From the NCBI RefSeq assembly GCF_047549485.1, contig NZ_CP180191.1, positions 2,852,001 through 2,916,000 of the forward strand: a DNA stretch of 64,000 nucleotides. Reading direction: 5' to 3'. Made by a program: the position numbers and the translations under genes. The notes under the pieces were generated by a model. It saw only the letters and a list, made by a program, of their open reading frames with translations. It did not search any database and was not told where the DNA came from. The DNA comes from Piscinibacterium candidicorallinum (GTDB lineage Bacteria > Pseudomonadota > Gammaproteobacteria > Burkholderiales > Burkholderiaceae_C). This document shows, piece by piece, positions 6,598 to 15,235 of the stretch; position 1 is the first letter of the stretch; each line of letters starts with the position of its first letter.

Positions 6598-7719
6598 TCA
6601 ATCCACCGGCGCAGGGGGCACCTGCGCGGCCAGCGCATGGCGCAAGCGCTCGTGCAATCCGTCCACCTCGGCATGGGCCCGCGTGAACTGTTGCACCCAA
6701 TGCGTGCGCAGCATTTCGTCCTGCAGCGCCTGGGCTGCCCGGGCCAGTCCACGGGCCAGGCCTGCCCGACCACCAGGGCCCAGGCTCGCCCAGAGCGCGC
6801 CGGCTTCGGCCATGTCGGCACGTGCAGCGTCCGGGCGGCCCAGTTCGGCTGAACACACAGCACGGCAAGCCAGCGCCTGCGCATGGTGGCTGTGCAGCTG
6901 CTGGTCGCGGGCACGGTCGAGCTGTGTGTCATACAGCGCGCACGCGCCGGCAAAGTCACCTGCCGCCATCAGCAGATTGGCGCGGGTCAGTGGCATCACG
7001 GCATCGAGCGCGGTCACGCCGAGCTGCTGCATCAGGCTCTGGCTGGATTGCAGGCCGGCCAGCGCCTCGCGCCAGCGCGCGGTGTCCTGCCGCCCGTCGA
7101 GGAACAGATCGGTCACCTCTTCGGCCTGAACCAGGGCCAGCTTGTGCAAGACCGCCTCGGTCATGATGTCGTCATCGGCGGCCCGAGCCAGACGGTGGGC
7201 TGCCAGGTACCACGGTGTGGCCTCCTGCGTGAGGTCGCACCAGGCAAACAGATTGGCCACCGACAGGCGCAGCCGCGCCTGGGCCTCGGCCTGACGCGGC
7301 CCGCCAGCCGAGTGCAAGGCCAGGCCCGCTACGGCATGCTCCACAGCAGGCACGACGGCTGAACGCACGAAGCATGTGGTCGACAGCCAGCCCCGCGCCA
7401 TGGCTTCCCAGTCGGGGCGCGCGTGATGGCCAGCCAGATTGATCAGGATATCCAGCGCCTGCTCGCAGTCCGCATGGCGGCGGGAGAAGTAGGCCGCCAG
7501 CGCGCGGGCCAGCGCCAAGGCACAGGCGCAATCGGCATCGGCGGCCACCCGGGTGTCTTGTGCCAGCTGGCTGGCGTCTTCAATGAGGCGCTGTGCCTCG
7601 TCGCCTTCACCTGTGCGCGCCAGCGCCGCCGCGAGATCGGCCATGGCCACGGCGCGCTGCGGCCCAAGCGCAGCGGCCTTTGCCTGCTGGCGCAGACGAT
7701 CCACCACCGTCGATCCCAT
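6598..7719 (-). CDS. Tetratricopeptide-like helical repeat protein
   Basis: The 373-residue product is almost entirely alpha-helical and alanine-rich, with pairs of helices in the style of TPR units (for example AVAMADLAAALARTGEGDEA and HHAQALACRAVCSAELGRPD). There is no signal peptide and no effector domain, so this would be a cytoplasmic scaffold. Similar helical domains form the C-terminal part of some bacterial signalling proteins such as diguanylate cyclases; here it stands alone. The ATG at 7719 has AGGGGA 4 bases upstream and is preferred to a start 11 codons earlier. Confidence 0.6.
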   Translation of the reverse strand: MGSTVVDRLRQQAKAAALGPQRAVAMADLAAALARTGEGDEAQRLIEDASQLAQDTRVAADADCACALALARALAAYFSRRHADCEQALDILINLAGHHARPDWEAMARGWLSTTCFVRSAVVPAVEHAVAGLALHSAGGPRQAEAQARLRLSVANLFAWCDLTQEATPWYLAAHRLARAADDDIMTEAVLHKLALVQAEEVTDLFLDGRQDTARWREALAGLQSSQSLMQQLGVTALDAVMPLTRANLLMAAGDFAGACALYDTQLDRARDQQLHSHHAQALACRAVCSAELGRPDAARADMAEAGALWASLGPGGRAGLARGLARAAQALQDEMLRTHWVQQFTRAHAEVDGLHERLRHALAAQVPPAPVD

Positions 7720-7802
7720 GACATCCCCTGAACATGCACCGCCGGCCTGCACGTTGTGCGGCCGGTTCTTGACACGCTGACCTGCGTGTCCAACGCAAGA
7801 CG

Positions 7803-8333
7803 CTACTTCGTCTCCGCCACCTTCTTCAGACCGGCCAGACCGCCTTCAAAGTCCTTGCCCACCATGCTGTCGGCATTCAGGCCGATCCAGCGGAACAGGG
7901 GGTTGTTGCCCATGTCGCCGTTCATGACCCAGGTCACCTTGGTGCCTGCACCGTCGGGCTCGAAGCGCAGCTCGCCAGTGCTGGTGGTGCCGAAGTCCGG
8001 GAAGTAGAGGTCGTAGGCGACGCGCTTGTTGGCCTCGGCCGCGGTGAAGCTCATGGTGCCGTCGCCCTCGCTCTTGGACTTCCAGCTCCACTTGGCGCCG
8101 GCGCCGCTCTCCGGGCCGCTGTATTCAATGGCCATGGCGGGGTCGCGTGCGGTCCAGACACTCCAGCGCTTCCATGCCTTGGGGGCGGCCACCAGGGCAT
8201 AGACCGCCTCGGGCGGGGCCTGGATGCTGGTGCTGCGGGTGACGGTGAACTTGGGCGACAGCAGATACCCGCCGCCCACCAGAATCGCGGCGAGGCCGAC
8301 GATCACGATCAATATCCACTTGATGACCTTCAT
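7803..8333 (-). CDS. SRPBCC (START-like) family protein with membrane anchor
   Basis: A 176-residue protein with one N-terminal transmembrane helix (WILIVIVGLAAILVGGGYLL) followed by a polyketide-cyclase/Bet-v1-type domain: VTRSTSIQAPPEAVYALV, a WSVWTARDPAM region, and the closing helix GGLAGLKKVAE. These domains bind hydrophobic ligands in an internal cavity; the ligand here is unknown. The anchor probably puts the domain in the periplasm. GGAGG lies just ahead of ATG 8333, which settles the start. Confidence 0.8.
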   Translation of the reverse strand: MKVIKWILIVIVGLAAILVGGGYLLSPKFTVTRSTSIQAPPEAVYALVAAPKAWKRWSVWTARDPAMAIEYSGPESGAGAKWSWKSKSEGDGTMSFTAAEANKRVAYDLYFPDFGTTSTGELRFEPDGAGTKVTWVMNGDMGNNPLFRWIGLNADSMVGKDFEGGLAGLKKVAETK

Positions 8334-8534
8334 GGCTCCCTCCAGACATGAAATGGTGCGCGTGCAGCGCCTTGAATGCGCTGGATCGCGGCATGGGCGA
8401 AAATAACGGGTTTTCCGGCGCGCATCACGTGCTGCGCCGCCCAATGGGCCGCTGCAGCCTGCAGCCGCCCCGATCGCCCAGACCCCTTCCCGGCGCGCAT
8501 TGAGCCCCCTTCAGCCGCCTGAGCACTTGCAGCC

Positions 8535-10163
8535 ATGTCCGAACAGATCCAGAAAGAAGTCCAGCGTCGCCGCACGTTTGCGATCATCTCCCACCCCGAC
8601 GCCGGCAAGACCACGCTCACTGAAAAGCTGCTGCTGTTCGCAGGCGCGATCCAGATCGCTGGCAGCGTGAAGGCGCGCAAGGCCAGCCGCCACGCCACGT
8701 CCGACTGGATGGAGATTGAAAAGCAGCGCGGCATCTCGGTGGCGTCTTCCGTCATGCAGATGGAATACCGCGACTGCGTCATCAACCTGCTGGACACCCC
8801 GGGCCACCAGGACTTCTCTGAAGACACCTACCGCGTGCTCACCGCTGTGGACGCCGCGCTGATGGTGATCGACGCCGCCAACGGCGTTGAGCCGCAGACC
8901 CGGCGCCTGCTGCAGGTCTGCCGTGCGCGAAATACGCCCATCCTGACCTTCATCAACAAGATGGACCGCGAGGTCAAGGCGCCGCTCGATCTGCTCGATG
9001 AGATCGAGCGCGAGCTCGGCATGGCCGTGGTGCCCTTCACCTGGCCGGTGGGCATGGGCAAGACCTTTGCGGGCGTGATGGACCTGCGCGCCGACCAGAT
9101 GCGCGTGTTCTCCGCCGGCGAGGATCGCCTTCGGAACGATGATGAGATCATCGCCCCGCTGGCCAACCCGGCGCTGGATGAGCGCTTCGGCGACGACATG
9201 CTCGATGCCCGCAACGACGTGGAGCTGGTGAGCGAGGCCACGCCGGCGTTTGACAGCGAGGCCTTCCTTGCCGGCAAGCAGACGCCGATGTTCTTTGGCA
9301 GCGCGATCAACAATTTTGGCGTGCGCGAGATTCTGGACGCCCTCGTGGAACTCGCCCCGCCGCCCGGCGAGCGCAGCACGATCCAGCGCGTGATCGAACC
9401 TACCGAGAAGAAGTTCAGCGGCGTGGTGTTCAAGATCCAGGCCAACATGGACCCGGCCCACCGCGACCGCATTGCCTTTGTGCGCGTGGCCAGCGGCCAC
9501 TTCGAGCGTGGCATGAAGCTCAAGGTGGTACGCAGCGGCAAGGAACTGAAGCCCAATACGGTGGTGAGCTTTTTGTCCCAACGGCGCGAGCTGCTGGACG
9601 ACGCCTTTGCCGGCGACATCATCGGCATCCCGAACCATGGCGTGCTGCAGCTGGGCGACACGCTCACTGAAGGCGAGAGCCTGCAGTTCACGGGCCTGCC
9701 CTTTTTCGCGCCGGAAATGTTCCGCAGCGTGGAAGTCGCCGACCCGCTGCGCACCAAGCAGCTGCGTGCCGGGCTGACGCAGCTGGGCGAAGAAGGCGCG
9801 ATCCAGGTGTTCCGACCCATGGCGGGCTCCATCCTGCTGCTGGGTGCCGTGGGCCAGCTGCAGTTTGAAGTGGTGGCGCATCGCCTGGAGCACGAATACG
9901 GTGTGAAGGCGCGCATCACCCCCAGCCGCTACACCCTGGCGCGCTGGATCACCTGCGACGAAGCCGATGGCGGCGAACGCGAGCTCAAGCGCTTCATCGA
10001 TGCCAACCAGCATCGCCTCGCGCACGATGCGGTGGATGCCGTGGCCCTGCTGGTGGACTACGCCCACGAGCTGCGTGCCATCGAGCAGAACTGGCCCAAA
10101 ATCAAGTTCCACGCGCTGCGCGAGCATGCGGGCCTGGTGTTCCAGAAGCGGCTGGATAGTTGA
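8535..10163 (+). CDS. prfC: Peptide chain release factor 3
   Basis: RF3 is the GTPase that removes RF1/RF2 from the ribosome after translation termination. All G motifs are present: SHPDAGKTTLTE (G1), DTPGHQDFSEDTYR (G3) and NKMDRE (G4), followed by domain II and the RF3-specific C-terminal domain. At 542 residues its length is about that of other proteobacterial RF3 proteins. It differs from EF-G by lacking domains IV and V. The gene appears monocistronic. Confidence 0.97.
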   Translation: MSEQIQKEVQRRRTFAIISHPDAGKTTLTEKLLLFAGAIQIAGSVKARKASRHATSDWMEIEKQRGISVASSVMQMEYRDCVINLLDTPGHQDFSEDTYRVLTAVDAALMVIDAANGVEPQTRRLLQVCRARNTPILTFINKMDREVKAPLDLLDEIERELGMAVVPFTWPVGMGKTFAGVMDLRADQMRVFSAGEDRLRNDDEIIAPLANPALDERFGDDMLDARNDVELVSEATPAFDSEAFLAGKQTPMFFGSAINNFGVREILDALVELAPPPGERSTIQRVIEPTEKKFSGVVFKIQANMDPAHRDRIAFVRVASGHFERGMKLKVVRSGKELKPNTVVSFLSQRRELLDDAFAGDIIGIPNHGVLQLGDTLTEGESLQFTGLPFFAPEMFRSVEVADPLRTKQLRAGLTQLGEEGAIQVFRPMAGSILLLGAVGQLQFEVVAHRLEHEYGVKARITPSRYTLARWITCDEADGGERELKRFIDANQHRLAHDAVDAVALLVDYAHELRAIEQNWPKIKFHALREHAGLVFQKRLDS

Positions 10164-10331
10164 TCAGACCCGCCGCAGTCGACCCCACGATTCCGGTGGT
10201 GGGTCTACCTGCATGCGGGTTTCAGACGTAACGAAATAGTCCGTTACGGCGGTAACGCAACCATCCTGGCCACGGGCTCTCTAGCAAGAGGTACGCGTAC
10301 GTATCTCAACGCTCAACATGAGGAGAGCCCG

Positions 10332-10682
10332 ATGCAACGAAGCACACGCATCTGCATGATCCTGGCCATCACCGCCACCGCATGGGGCGTGCAGGCCCAG
10401 ACGAACTACGGCCAGCCGCAGTCGCCACCCCAGGCCCCGGCCGACACGCCGCGCAGCATGCCGGCCAAACCGGCCGCCAAGTCCGGCATACCGGGCAGCG
10501 GCGAGGGCGTGGTCCAGCAGGTCAACCGCGACGCCGGCACCGTCACGTTCATGGGCGGGCGCACGATGAAGGTCCGCGACCCCATGCTGCTCACCGACAT
10601 CAAGGCTGGCCAGCGGATCGAGTTCCGCATGCAGGACATGGATGGCGGTCCGGTGATCGTGGCGCTCAAGGTGCTGGGCTGA
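10332..10682 (+). CDS. Small periplasmic OB-fold-like protein (CusF-like), paralogue 1
   Basis: A signal peptide (cleavage likely after GVQAQ) is followed by a proline-rich linker and a compact beta domain: GVVQQVNRDAGTVTFMGGRT, then MKVRDPMLLTDIKAGQRIEF. The layout resembles the copper-binding domain of CusF, but the Trp-x-x-Met-x-Met metal site of CusF is absent, so a copper role is doubtful. GAGGAGA precedes the ATG. The next gene encodes a clear paralogue (AGTVT, GG, MK, P, I, G, R-E shared in order). Confidence 0.65.
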   Translation: MQRSTRICMILAITATAWGVQAQTNYGQPQSPPQAPADTPRSMPAKPAAKSGIPGSGEGVVQQVNRDAGTVTFMGGRTMKVRDPMLLTDIKAGQRIEFRMQDMDGGPVIVALKVLG

Positions 10683-10961
10683 CCGCTCAACACACGCAAG
10701 CGCCCCACCCCTGCGCCGTGCGAATGCTGCGTGGCGCAGGGGCGAGCCGATGCACGGGCACAACGAGTGACGAAATGTCATCGGCCAGTATGACGAAGTT
10801 GCGTGCAAATGGCCGCAGATGCAACAAGCGAGCCGACCTGCTTACCGGTACTGACACCTTGACGGCTGTTCGTCGCGATACGAACACCTACAGTAACAAG
10901 CATTGATGCGCCATTCGAGCGCAAGGATCCGGACACCGCTTTGTCCGACGCTGGAGACCCC

Positions 10962-11312
10962 ATGCGGCACATCAACCGCTGTTTCGCCGTGGCTGCGGTC
11001 GCGCTATCCACGCAGATCGCCTTTGCCCAAGCCACCCCCGCGCCCGCGCCTGCCGCGCCGGCTGCGCAGCCCAACGAACGCACCGCTGCGCGCGACCGGC
11101 TGTTCATGCGCATCCCGATCGGCCTGCGCGGCGATGCCATCATCGTCTCGATTGATCTGAAGGCCGGCACCGTCACCCTGGACGGCGGCATGGTCATGAA
11201 GATCAAGTCGCCCGAGGTGGTTGAAGGCATCACGCCGGGTCTGCGCGTTGAGTACGGCGTGGAAGAGACCAAGGCGGGGCTGGTCATCATCGCGATGCGA
11301 TCGATCAGCTGA
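10962..11312 (+). CDS. Small periplasmic OB-fold-like protein, paralogue 2
   Basis: Signal peptide (ending around TQIAFAQ), an alanine/proline-rich linker of about 20 residues, then a domain with AGTVTLDGGMVMKIKSPEVV and ITPGLRVEYGVEE, matching paralogue 1 along its length. The start at 10962 is chosen because GGAGA lies 5 bases upstream. The pair likely arose by tandem duplication, but each has its own upstream gap of about 170-280 bases, so they may be expressed separately. No function can be given beyond an export signal and a probable OB-like fold. Confidence 0.6.
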   Translation: MRHINRCFAVAAVALSTQIAFAQATPAPAPAAPAAQPNERTAARDRLFMRIPIGLRGDAIIVSIDLKAGTVTLDGGMVMKIKSPEVVEGITPGLRVEYGVEETKAGLVIIAMRSIS

Positions 11313-11502
11313 GCACAAGCGCTCCGGTTTCAGTTGCGATCGATTGCGCTGCGGCCGTGCCGGGCGCAGCCACTGCACAGCTAACGCACCGTTACTTTTC
11401 CGCGCTGCGCGGCAGTCAGCGCTGCGCGAATGAGTCGCGTTGTTCGAGCACAAGGGCGCGCGGACCATGCCGCCCCATGCCGAACTGGACCAGGGGAACA
11501 CC

Positions 11503-11895
11503 ATGAACATTCGCTCCATGCTTGGCCTGCTTGCGTTGACCACGGCGGCACTTGCCGCGCCGGCGCAGGCACAGAACTACAACATCACCATCAGCGGCGA
11601 GATCACGCCCGGCGTGTACGGTCGAATCGATCTGGGCAACCGCCAGCCGCCGCCGGTGGTGTATGCCCAGCCCGTGCTGATCCGCCCGGTGCCGGTGGGT
11701 GTGATCGCTCCGGCGCCGATGTACGTATATGCACCGCCGGGGCACATCAAGAAGTGGGGCAAGCACTGCCACCGCTACAACGCCTGCGGCGTGCCGGTCT
11801 ACTTCGTGCGCGTGGATGAAAAGCGCGGCAAGGGCAAGGGTCACGGCAAGGACCACGGCCGCTGGGACGACGATCAGGGCCGCGGCCGCGACTGA
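11503..11895 (+). CDS. Secreted PXPV-like protein of unknown function
   Basis: The 130-residue precursor has a signal peptide cut near APAQAQ, a segment rich in P, V and Y (RQPPPVVYAQPVLIRPVPVG) and a conserved-looking motif WGKHCHRYNACGVPVYFV with two cysteines likely to form a disulphide. It ends in a very basic, histidine- and glycine-rich tail (KGKGHGKDHGRWDDD). I recall similar small exported proteins in many Burkholderiales, always uncharacterised. GGGGAA precedes the chosen ATG. The His-rich tail could bind metal, which would fit the two CusF-like neighbours, but this is a guess. Confidence 0.65.
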   Translation: MNIRSMLGLLALTTAALAAPAQAQNYNITISGEITPGVYGRIDLGNRQPPPVVYAQPVLIRPVPVGVIAPAPMYVYAPPGHIKKWGKHCHRYNACGVPVYFVRVDEKRGKGKGHGKDHGRWDDDQGRGRD

Positions 11896-11917
11896 TCCGG
11901 GTTGCCAAGGTCCAAAG

Positions 11918-11946
11918 CAAACGGCGCCTCGATCAGGCGCCGTTTG
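11918..11946. terminator. Bidirectional terminator between convergent genes
   Basis: AAACGGCGCC-TCGATCA-GGCGCCGTTT forms a 10-bp perfect stem with A-rich and T-rich flanks, placed in the 69-base gap between two convergent genes. Confidence 0.8.
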
Positions 11947-11964
11947 CGCTTTACGAGTGATCGC

Positions 11965-12924
11965 CTAGGTCAGCAGCCACACCGCGCCGGAGAAGCTCAG
12001 GAAGGCCAGGGCTGTGGACGCGAGAATGATGCGTGCAATCCGGCCGTTGTCGGCGCCATAGCGCTCGGCCAGCAGCGATACGTTTGAGGCCGACGGCAGC
12101 GCCGCGGCGAGCGCCAGCACGATGACCGAGAAGCGGTCCACCGGCCAGCCCAGACGCATGGCATTCAGGCCGACCACCAACACCAGCAGCGGATGGATGA
12201 AGAGCTTGATGGCGGCCACCGGCAGGTAGTCCACCAGGGGCGTGGGCTTGCCCGTTTCATTGCCGACACGCTGCGCCCTCGCCAGCACGGCGCCGATGGT
12301 GAACAGCGCCACCGGCGAGGCGGAATCCCCCAGCAGGCCCACGGCCTTGGCCAGCGGCGCCCAGAGCTGGACCTGCTGCCAGGAGACCAGCGCCCCCAGG
12401 CCGATGGCCCAGGGCAGCGGGTTGGTCAGCGCACCACGCAGCGCCCGCCCGAAGGCCGCCCAGCCATGGCCGCGGTGACCGTCGAGCTGCGCAATCGCCA
12501 GCGCGACCGAGCTGGTGAGCACCAGATCCACCAGCACGGTGAGAATGACCGGCCCGGCCGCCGCCGTGCCCAGCAATGCCACAAGCAGCGGCACGCCCAT
12601 GAAACCGGTGTTGGGGAACACAGCCACCAGCGCGCCGAAGGACGCATCCTTGAGCCCCACGCGGGCTGATCGCGTCAGCAGGATGGTGGCGCCGAGCAGC
12701 AGCAGGGCGCAGGCAGCGTAGATCGCCATCAACGGCAGGTTGAACAGCTGCGCCACCGGCAGCCCGGCGCCGAAGCGGAACAGCATGCAAGGCAGCGCAA
12801 ACCACAACACGTAGGTGTTCAGGCCGGGAATAGCGGCCTCGGGCAGCAGGCCGCGCCGGGTGGCCAGGTAGCCCGCAAGAACGAGCGCAAAGAAGGGAAA
12901 GGTGACGGCGAGAATGGCCTGCAT
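11965..12924 (-). CDS. AEC-family (auxin efflux carrier-like) transporter
   Basis: About ten transmembrane helices in 319 residues, with the AEC hallmarks FPFFALVLAGYLATRRG at the N-terminus, FPNTGFMGVPLLVALLG in the middle and ALPSASNVSLLAERYG in the second half. AEC proteins in bacteria export or exchange small carboxylates such as malate or malonate; the substrate cannot be read from sequence. ATG 12924 is taken as the start because it begins the first helix at a normal distance; no strong ribosome binding site is visible. Confidence 0.85.
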   Translation of the reverse strand: MQAILAVTFPFFALVLAGYLATRRGLLPEAAIPGLNTYVLWFALPCMLFRFGAGLPVAQLFNLPLMAIYAACALLLLGATILLTRSARVGLKDASFGALVAVFPNTGFMGVPLLVALLGTAAAGPVILTVLVDLVLTSSVALAIAQLDGHRGHGWAAFGRALRGALTNPLPWAIGLGALVSWQQVQLWAPLAKAVGLLGDSASPVALFTIGAVLARAQRVGNETGKPTPLVDYLPVAAIKLFIHPLLVLVVGLNAMRLGWPVDRFSVIVLALAAALPSASNVSLLAERYGADNGRIARIILASTALAFLSFSGAVWLLT

Positions 12925-13034
12925 CGCCGCGCTTTGTAGCTCAGTGCCTGCAGTGGCTGGCCGCACGTCCGCGGCAGTTCAGCCTGACGGGACGGGGCAT
13001 GAATTCAGTTTCGGCCATCGAGAATTGAGATGAA

Positions 13035-13075
13035 TGAAAACCGCCTTTCCGCTTGTTCAAAGCGCTATTTCAGCC
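13035..13075 (-). repeat. Possible degenerate copy G of the dispersed repeat
   Basis: Read leftward, GCTTTGAACAAGCGGAAAGG matches the ACAAGCGGAAAGCC part of copies A and C. Only this part is recognisable, so it may be a fragment or chance. Confidence 0.3.
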
Positions 13076-13117
13076 GATATTGAGCCTTATGCACAATCAA
13101 AAAGCGACATTTTTGGC

Positions 13118-13153
13118 CAAAAAAGTGAAAACAGGCCGCGATGCGGCCTGTTC
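13118..13153 (-). terminator. Terminator after glnB
   Basis: On the minus strand AACAGGCCGC-ATC-GCGGCCTGTT is a perfect 10-bp stem followed by TTCACTTTTTTGG. It lies 36 bases behind the glnB stop codon. Confidence 0.85.
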
Positions 13154-13188
13154 AGCTTGGGTTGGGCAGCGGGGCTGGCAGCCCGCGC

Positions 13189-13527
13189 TCAGATCGCCTG
13201 CTCGCCGGTCTCGCCCGTGCGGATGCGGATCACCTGCTCCACGGGCTCCACGAAGATCTTGCCATCGCCGATCTTGCCGGTCTTGGCGGCAGAAATGATT
13301 GCCTCGATCGCACGTTCCACCAGCGCCTCGGCCACCACTACCTCGACCTTGATCTTGGGCAGGAAGTCCACGGTGTACTCGGCACCGCGGTACAGCTCGG
13401 TGTGACCCTTCTGGCGGCCGAAGCCCTTGACCTCGGTGACGGTCAGGCCCGTGACGCCGACGCCGGCGAGACCCTCGCGCACTTCGTCGAGCTTGAAGGG
13501 CTTGATGATGGCGGTGATGCGCTTCAT
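13189..13527 (-). CDS. glnB: Nitrogen regulatory protein P-II
   Basis: PII proteins are trimeric sensors of 2-oxoglutarate and ATP/ADP that control glutamine synthetase adenylylation and NtrB. The 112-residue length is standard. The T-loop carries Tyr51 in YRGAEYTVDFLPK, the uridylylation site, and the B-loop TGKIGDGKIFV near residue 83 binds nucleotide. The gene starts 29 bases behind nadE in the same direction, so they form an operon. The MKRI start and linkage to nadE rather than amtB favour GlnB over GlnK. Confidence 0.95.
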   Translation of the reverse strand: MKRITAIIKPFKLDEVREGLAGVGVTGLTVTEVKGFGRQKGHTELYRGAEYTVDFLPKIKVEVVVAEALVERAIEAIISAAKTGKIGDGKIFVEPVEQVIRIRTGETGEQAI

Positions 13528-13556
13528 GGTCGGTCTCCTTGTCGGTGGCTGTGCAG

Positions 13557-15176
13557 CTATTCGGTAAAGCGGTTCGTGATGGGGTAGCGCCAGTCGCGCC
13601 CGAAGCCGCGATGCGTGACGCGAATACCCACCGGCGCCTGACGGCGTTTGTACTCGTTGTTCTTGATGAGTTTCACGACGCGGCGCACCGTGGCCTCGTC
13701 ATGCCCCTCGGCCAGCATCTCAGCCACCGAGGCGCGCTCTTCCATGTAGCGGCGGATGATCGCGTCCAGCACCTCGTAGGGCGGCAGGGAGTCCTGATCG
13801 GTCTGGTTCTCGCGCAGCTCGGCCGAGGGCGCGCGCGTGAGGATGCGCTCGGGGATCACCTCGCCGCCGGGCTGAGCGTTGCGCCAGGCGCACAGGCGGT
13901 ACACCAGCGTCTTGAGGATGTCCTTGATGACTGCGTAGCCGCCGGCCATGTCGCCATACAGCGTGCAGTAGCCCGTGGCCATCTCGCTCTTGTTGCCGGT
14001 CGTCAGCACGATGGAGCCATGCTTGTTCGACAGCGCCATGAGAAGAGTGCCGCGGATGCGGGCCTGCAGGTTTTCCTCGGTGGCGTCTTCGGGCAAGCCG
14101 GTGAATTCGGTGGCGAGGGTCTTGCGGAATGCATCGAAGCAGTCGGAGATGGGCAGCTCGTCATAGCGCACGCCAAGGCGCTGCACCATCTCGCGACTGT
14201 CCAGCCAGCTGATCTCGGCCGTGTATCGCGAGGGCATCATCACCGCGCGCACCTTGTCTGCGCCCAGCGCATCCACCGCAATGGCCAGGGTGAGCGCGGA
14301 ATCCACACCGCCACTCAGGCCGATGATGGCACCGGGAAAGCCGTTCTTGCCAAGGTAGTCCGTCACGCCGAGCTTAAGCGCGCTGTAGACCTCCTCTTCC
14401 TCGCACAGATCAGGCGCGCAGGAACCGGGCTGCGGCTCACCGGTCTTGATCGCGACGTACTCGATGCCCTCGACAAACTGCGGCATCTGCACCATGACTT
14501 CGCCGCGCGCGTTCAGGCAGAAACTGCCGCCGTCGAACACGAGCTCGTCCTGGCCACCCACCAGGTTGGCAAATACGCAGGCCATGCCCTGCCGGCTCAC
14601 GTTGGCGCGCACCACGTCCTTGCGGGTGTGGATCTTGCCCATGTGATAGGGGCTGCCGTTGGGCACGAGCAGGATGTCGGCACCCGCGGCACGTGCTGCC
14701 TCGGGTGCGTAGGGAAACCAGATGTCCTCGCAGATGTTGACGCCAAATCGGATGCCGTTGATCTCGAAGACCACGGGCCGCGCATCCGGGGTGAAGTAGC
14801 GCTGCTCGTCGAACACGTCGTAGTTGGGCAGGTCGTGCTTGTGGTAGCGGGCGACCACCTTGCCCTCGGCAATCACGCTGCAGCTGTTGAAGCGCTCGCC
14901 TTCGCGCTGCACCGGATGGCCCACCAGGATGTGCAGGCCGGGCAGGCTGCTGCTGGCCTGGACGATGCGCTCGAGCGCGGCGTCGCTCGCCACATAGAAG
15001 GCGTCTCGAAGGAGCAGGTCTTCGGGGGAATACCCGGTCAGAGACAGCTCCGGGGTGAGAAGTACATTCGCCCCGTGCTGATGCGCCGTGCGGGCCGCGG
15101 TGATGATGCGGTCCGCATTGGCTTGCAGCGCCCCCACCGTGACGTTGATCTGAGCGATCGCAACCAGCGCTTTCAT
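13557..15176 (-). CDS. nadE: Glutamine-dependent NAD+ synthetase
   Basis: This two-domain enzyme makes NAD+ from deamido-NAD+, ATP and glutamine. Residues 1-260 are the nitrilase-type glutaminase with its catalytic triad: E43 (LTPELSLTGYS), a Lys in YHKHDLPNYD, and a Cys in GVNICEDIWFP. The C-terminal half is the ATP pyrophosphatase-type synthetase with the P-loop IGLSGGVDSALTLAIA. At 539 residues it is the full-length glutamine-using form. It shares an operon with glnB, tying NAD synthesis to a nitrogen sensor; PII proteins are known to bind NadE in some bacteria. Confidence 0.97.
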   Translation of the reverse strand: MKALVAIAQINVTVGALQANADRIITAARTAHQHGANVLLTPELSLTGYSPEDLLLRDAFYVASDAALERIVQASSSLPGLHILVGHPVQREGERFNSCSVIAEGKVVARYHKHDLPNYDVFDEQRYFTPDARPVVFEINGIRFGVNICEDIWFPYAPEAARAAGADILLVPNGSPYHMGKIHTRKDVVRANVSRQGMACVFANLVGGQDELVFDGGSFCLNARGEVMVQMPQFVEGIEYVAIKTGEPQPGSCAPDLCEEEEVYSALKLGVTDYLGKNGFPGAIIGLSGGVDSALTLAIAVDALGADKVRAVMMPSRYTAEISWLDSREMVQRLGVRYDELPISDCFDAFRKTLATEFTGLPEDATEENLQARIRGTLLMALSNKHGSIVLTTGNKSEMATGYCTLYGDMAGGYAVIKDILKTLVYRLCAWRNAQPGGEVIPERILTRAPSAELRENQTDQDSLPPYEVLDAIIRRYMEERASVAEMLAEGHDEATVRRVVKLIKNNEYKRRQAPVGIRVTHRGFGRDWRYPITNRFTE

Positions 15177-15235
15177 CAGAACGTGCTTCTCCGCTTGTTA
15201 TCTTGCGCGCCGCCGCCCCACGCGATCCATCACGC

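Noticed and set aside
8511..10127. 538-codon leftward frame antisense to prfC
   Set aside because: Composition (very His/Gln-rich) is typical of frames opposite a GC-rich gene; prfC is certain.
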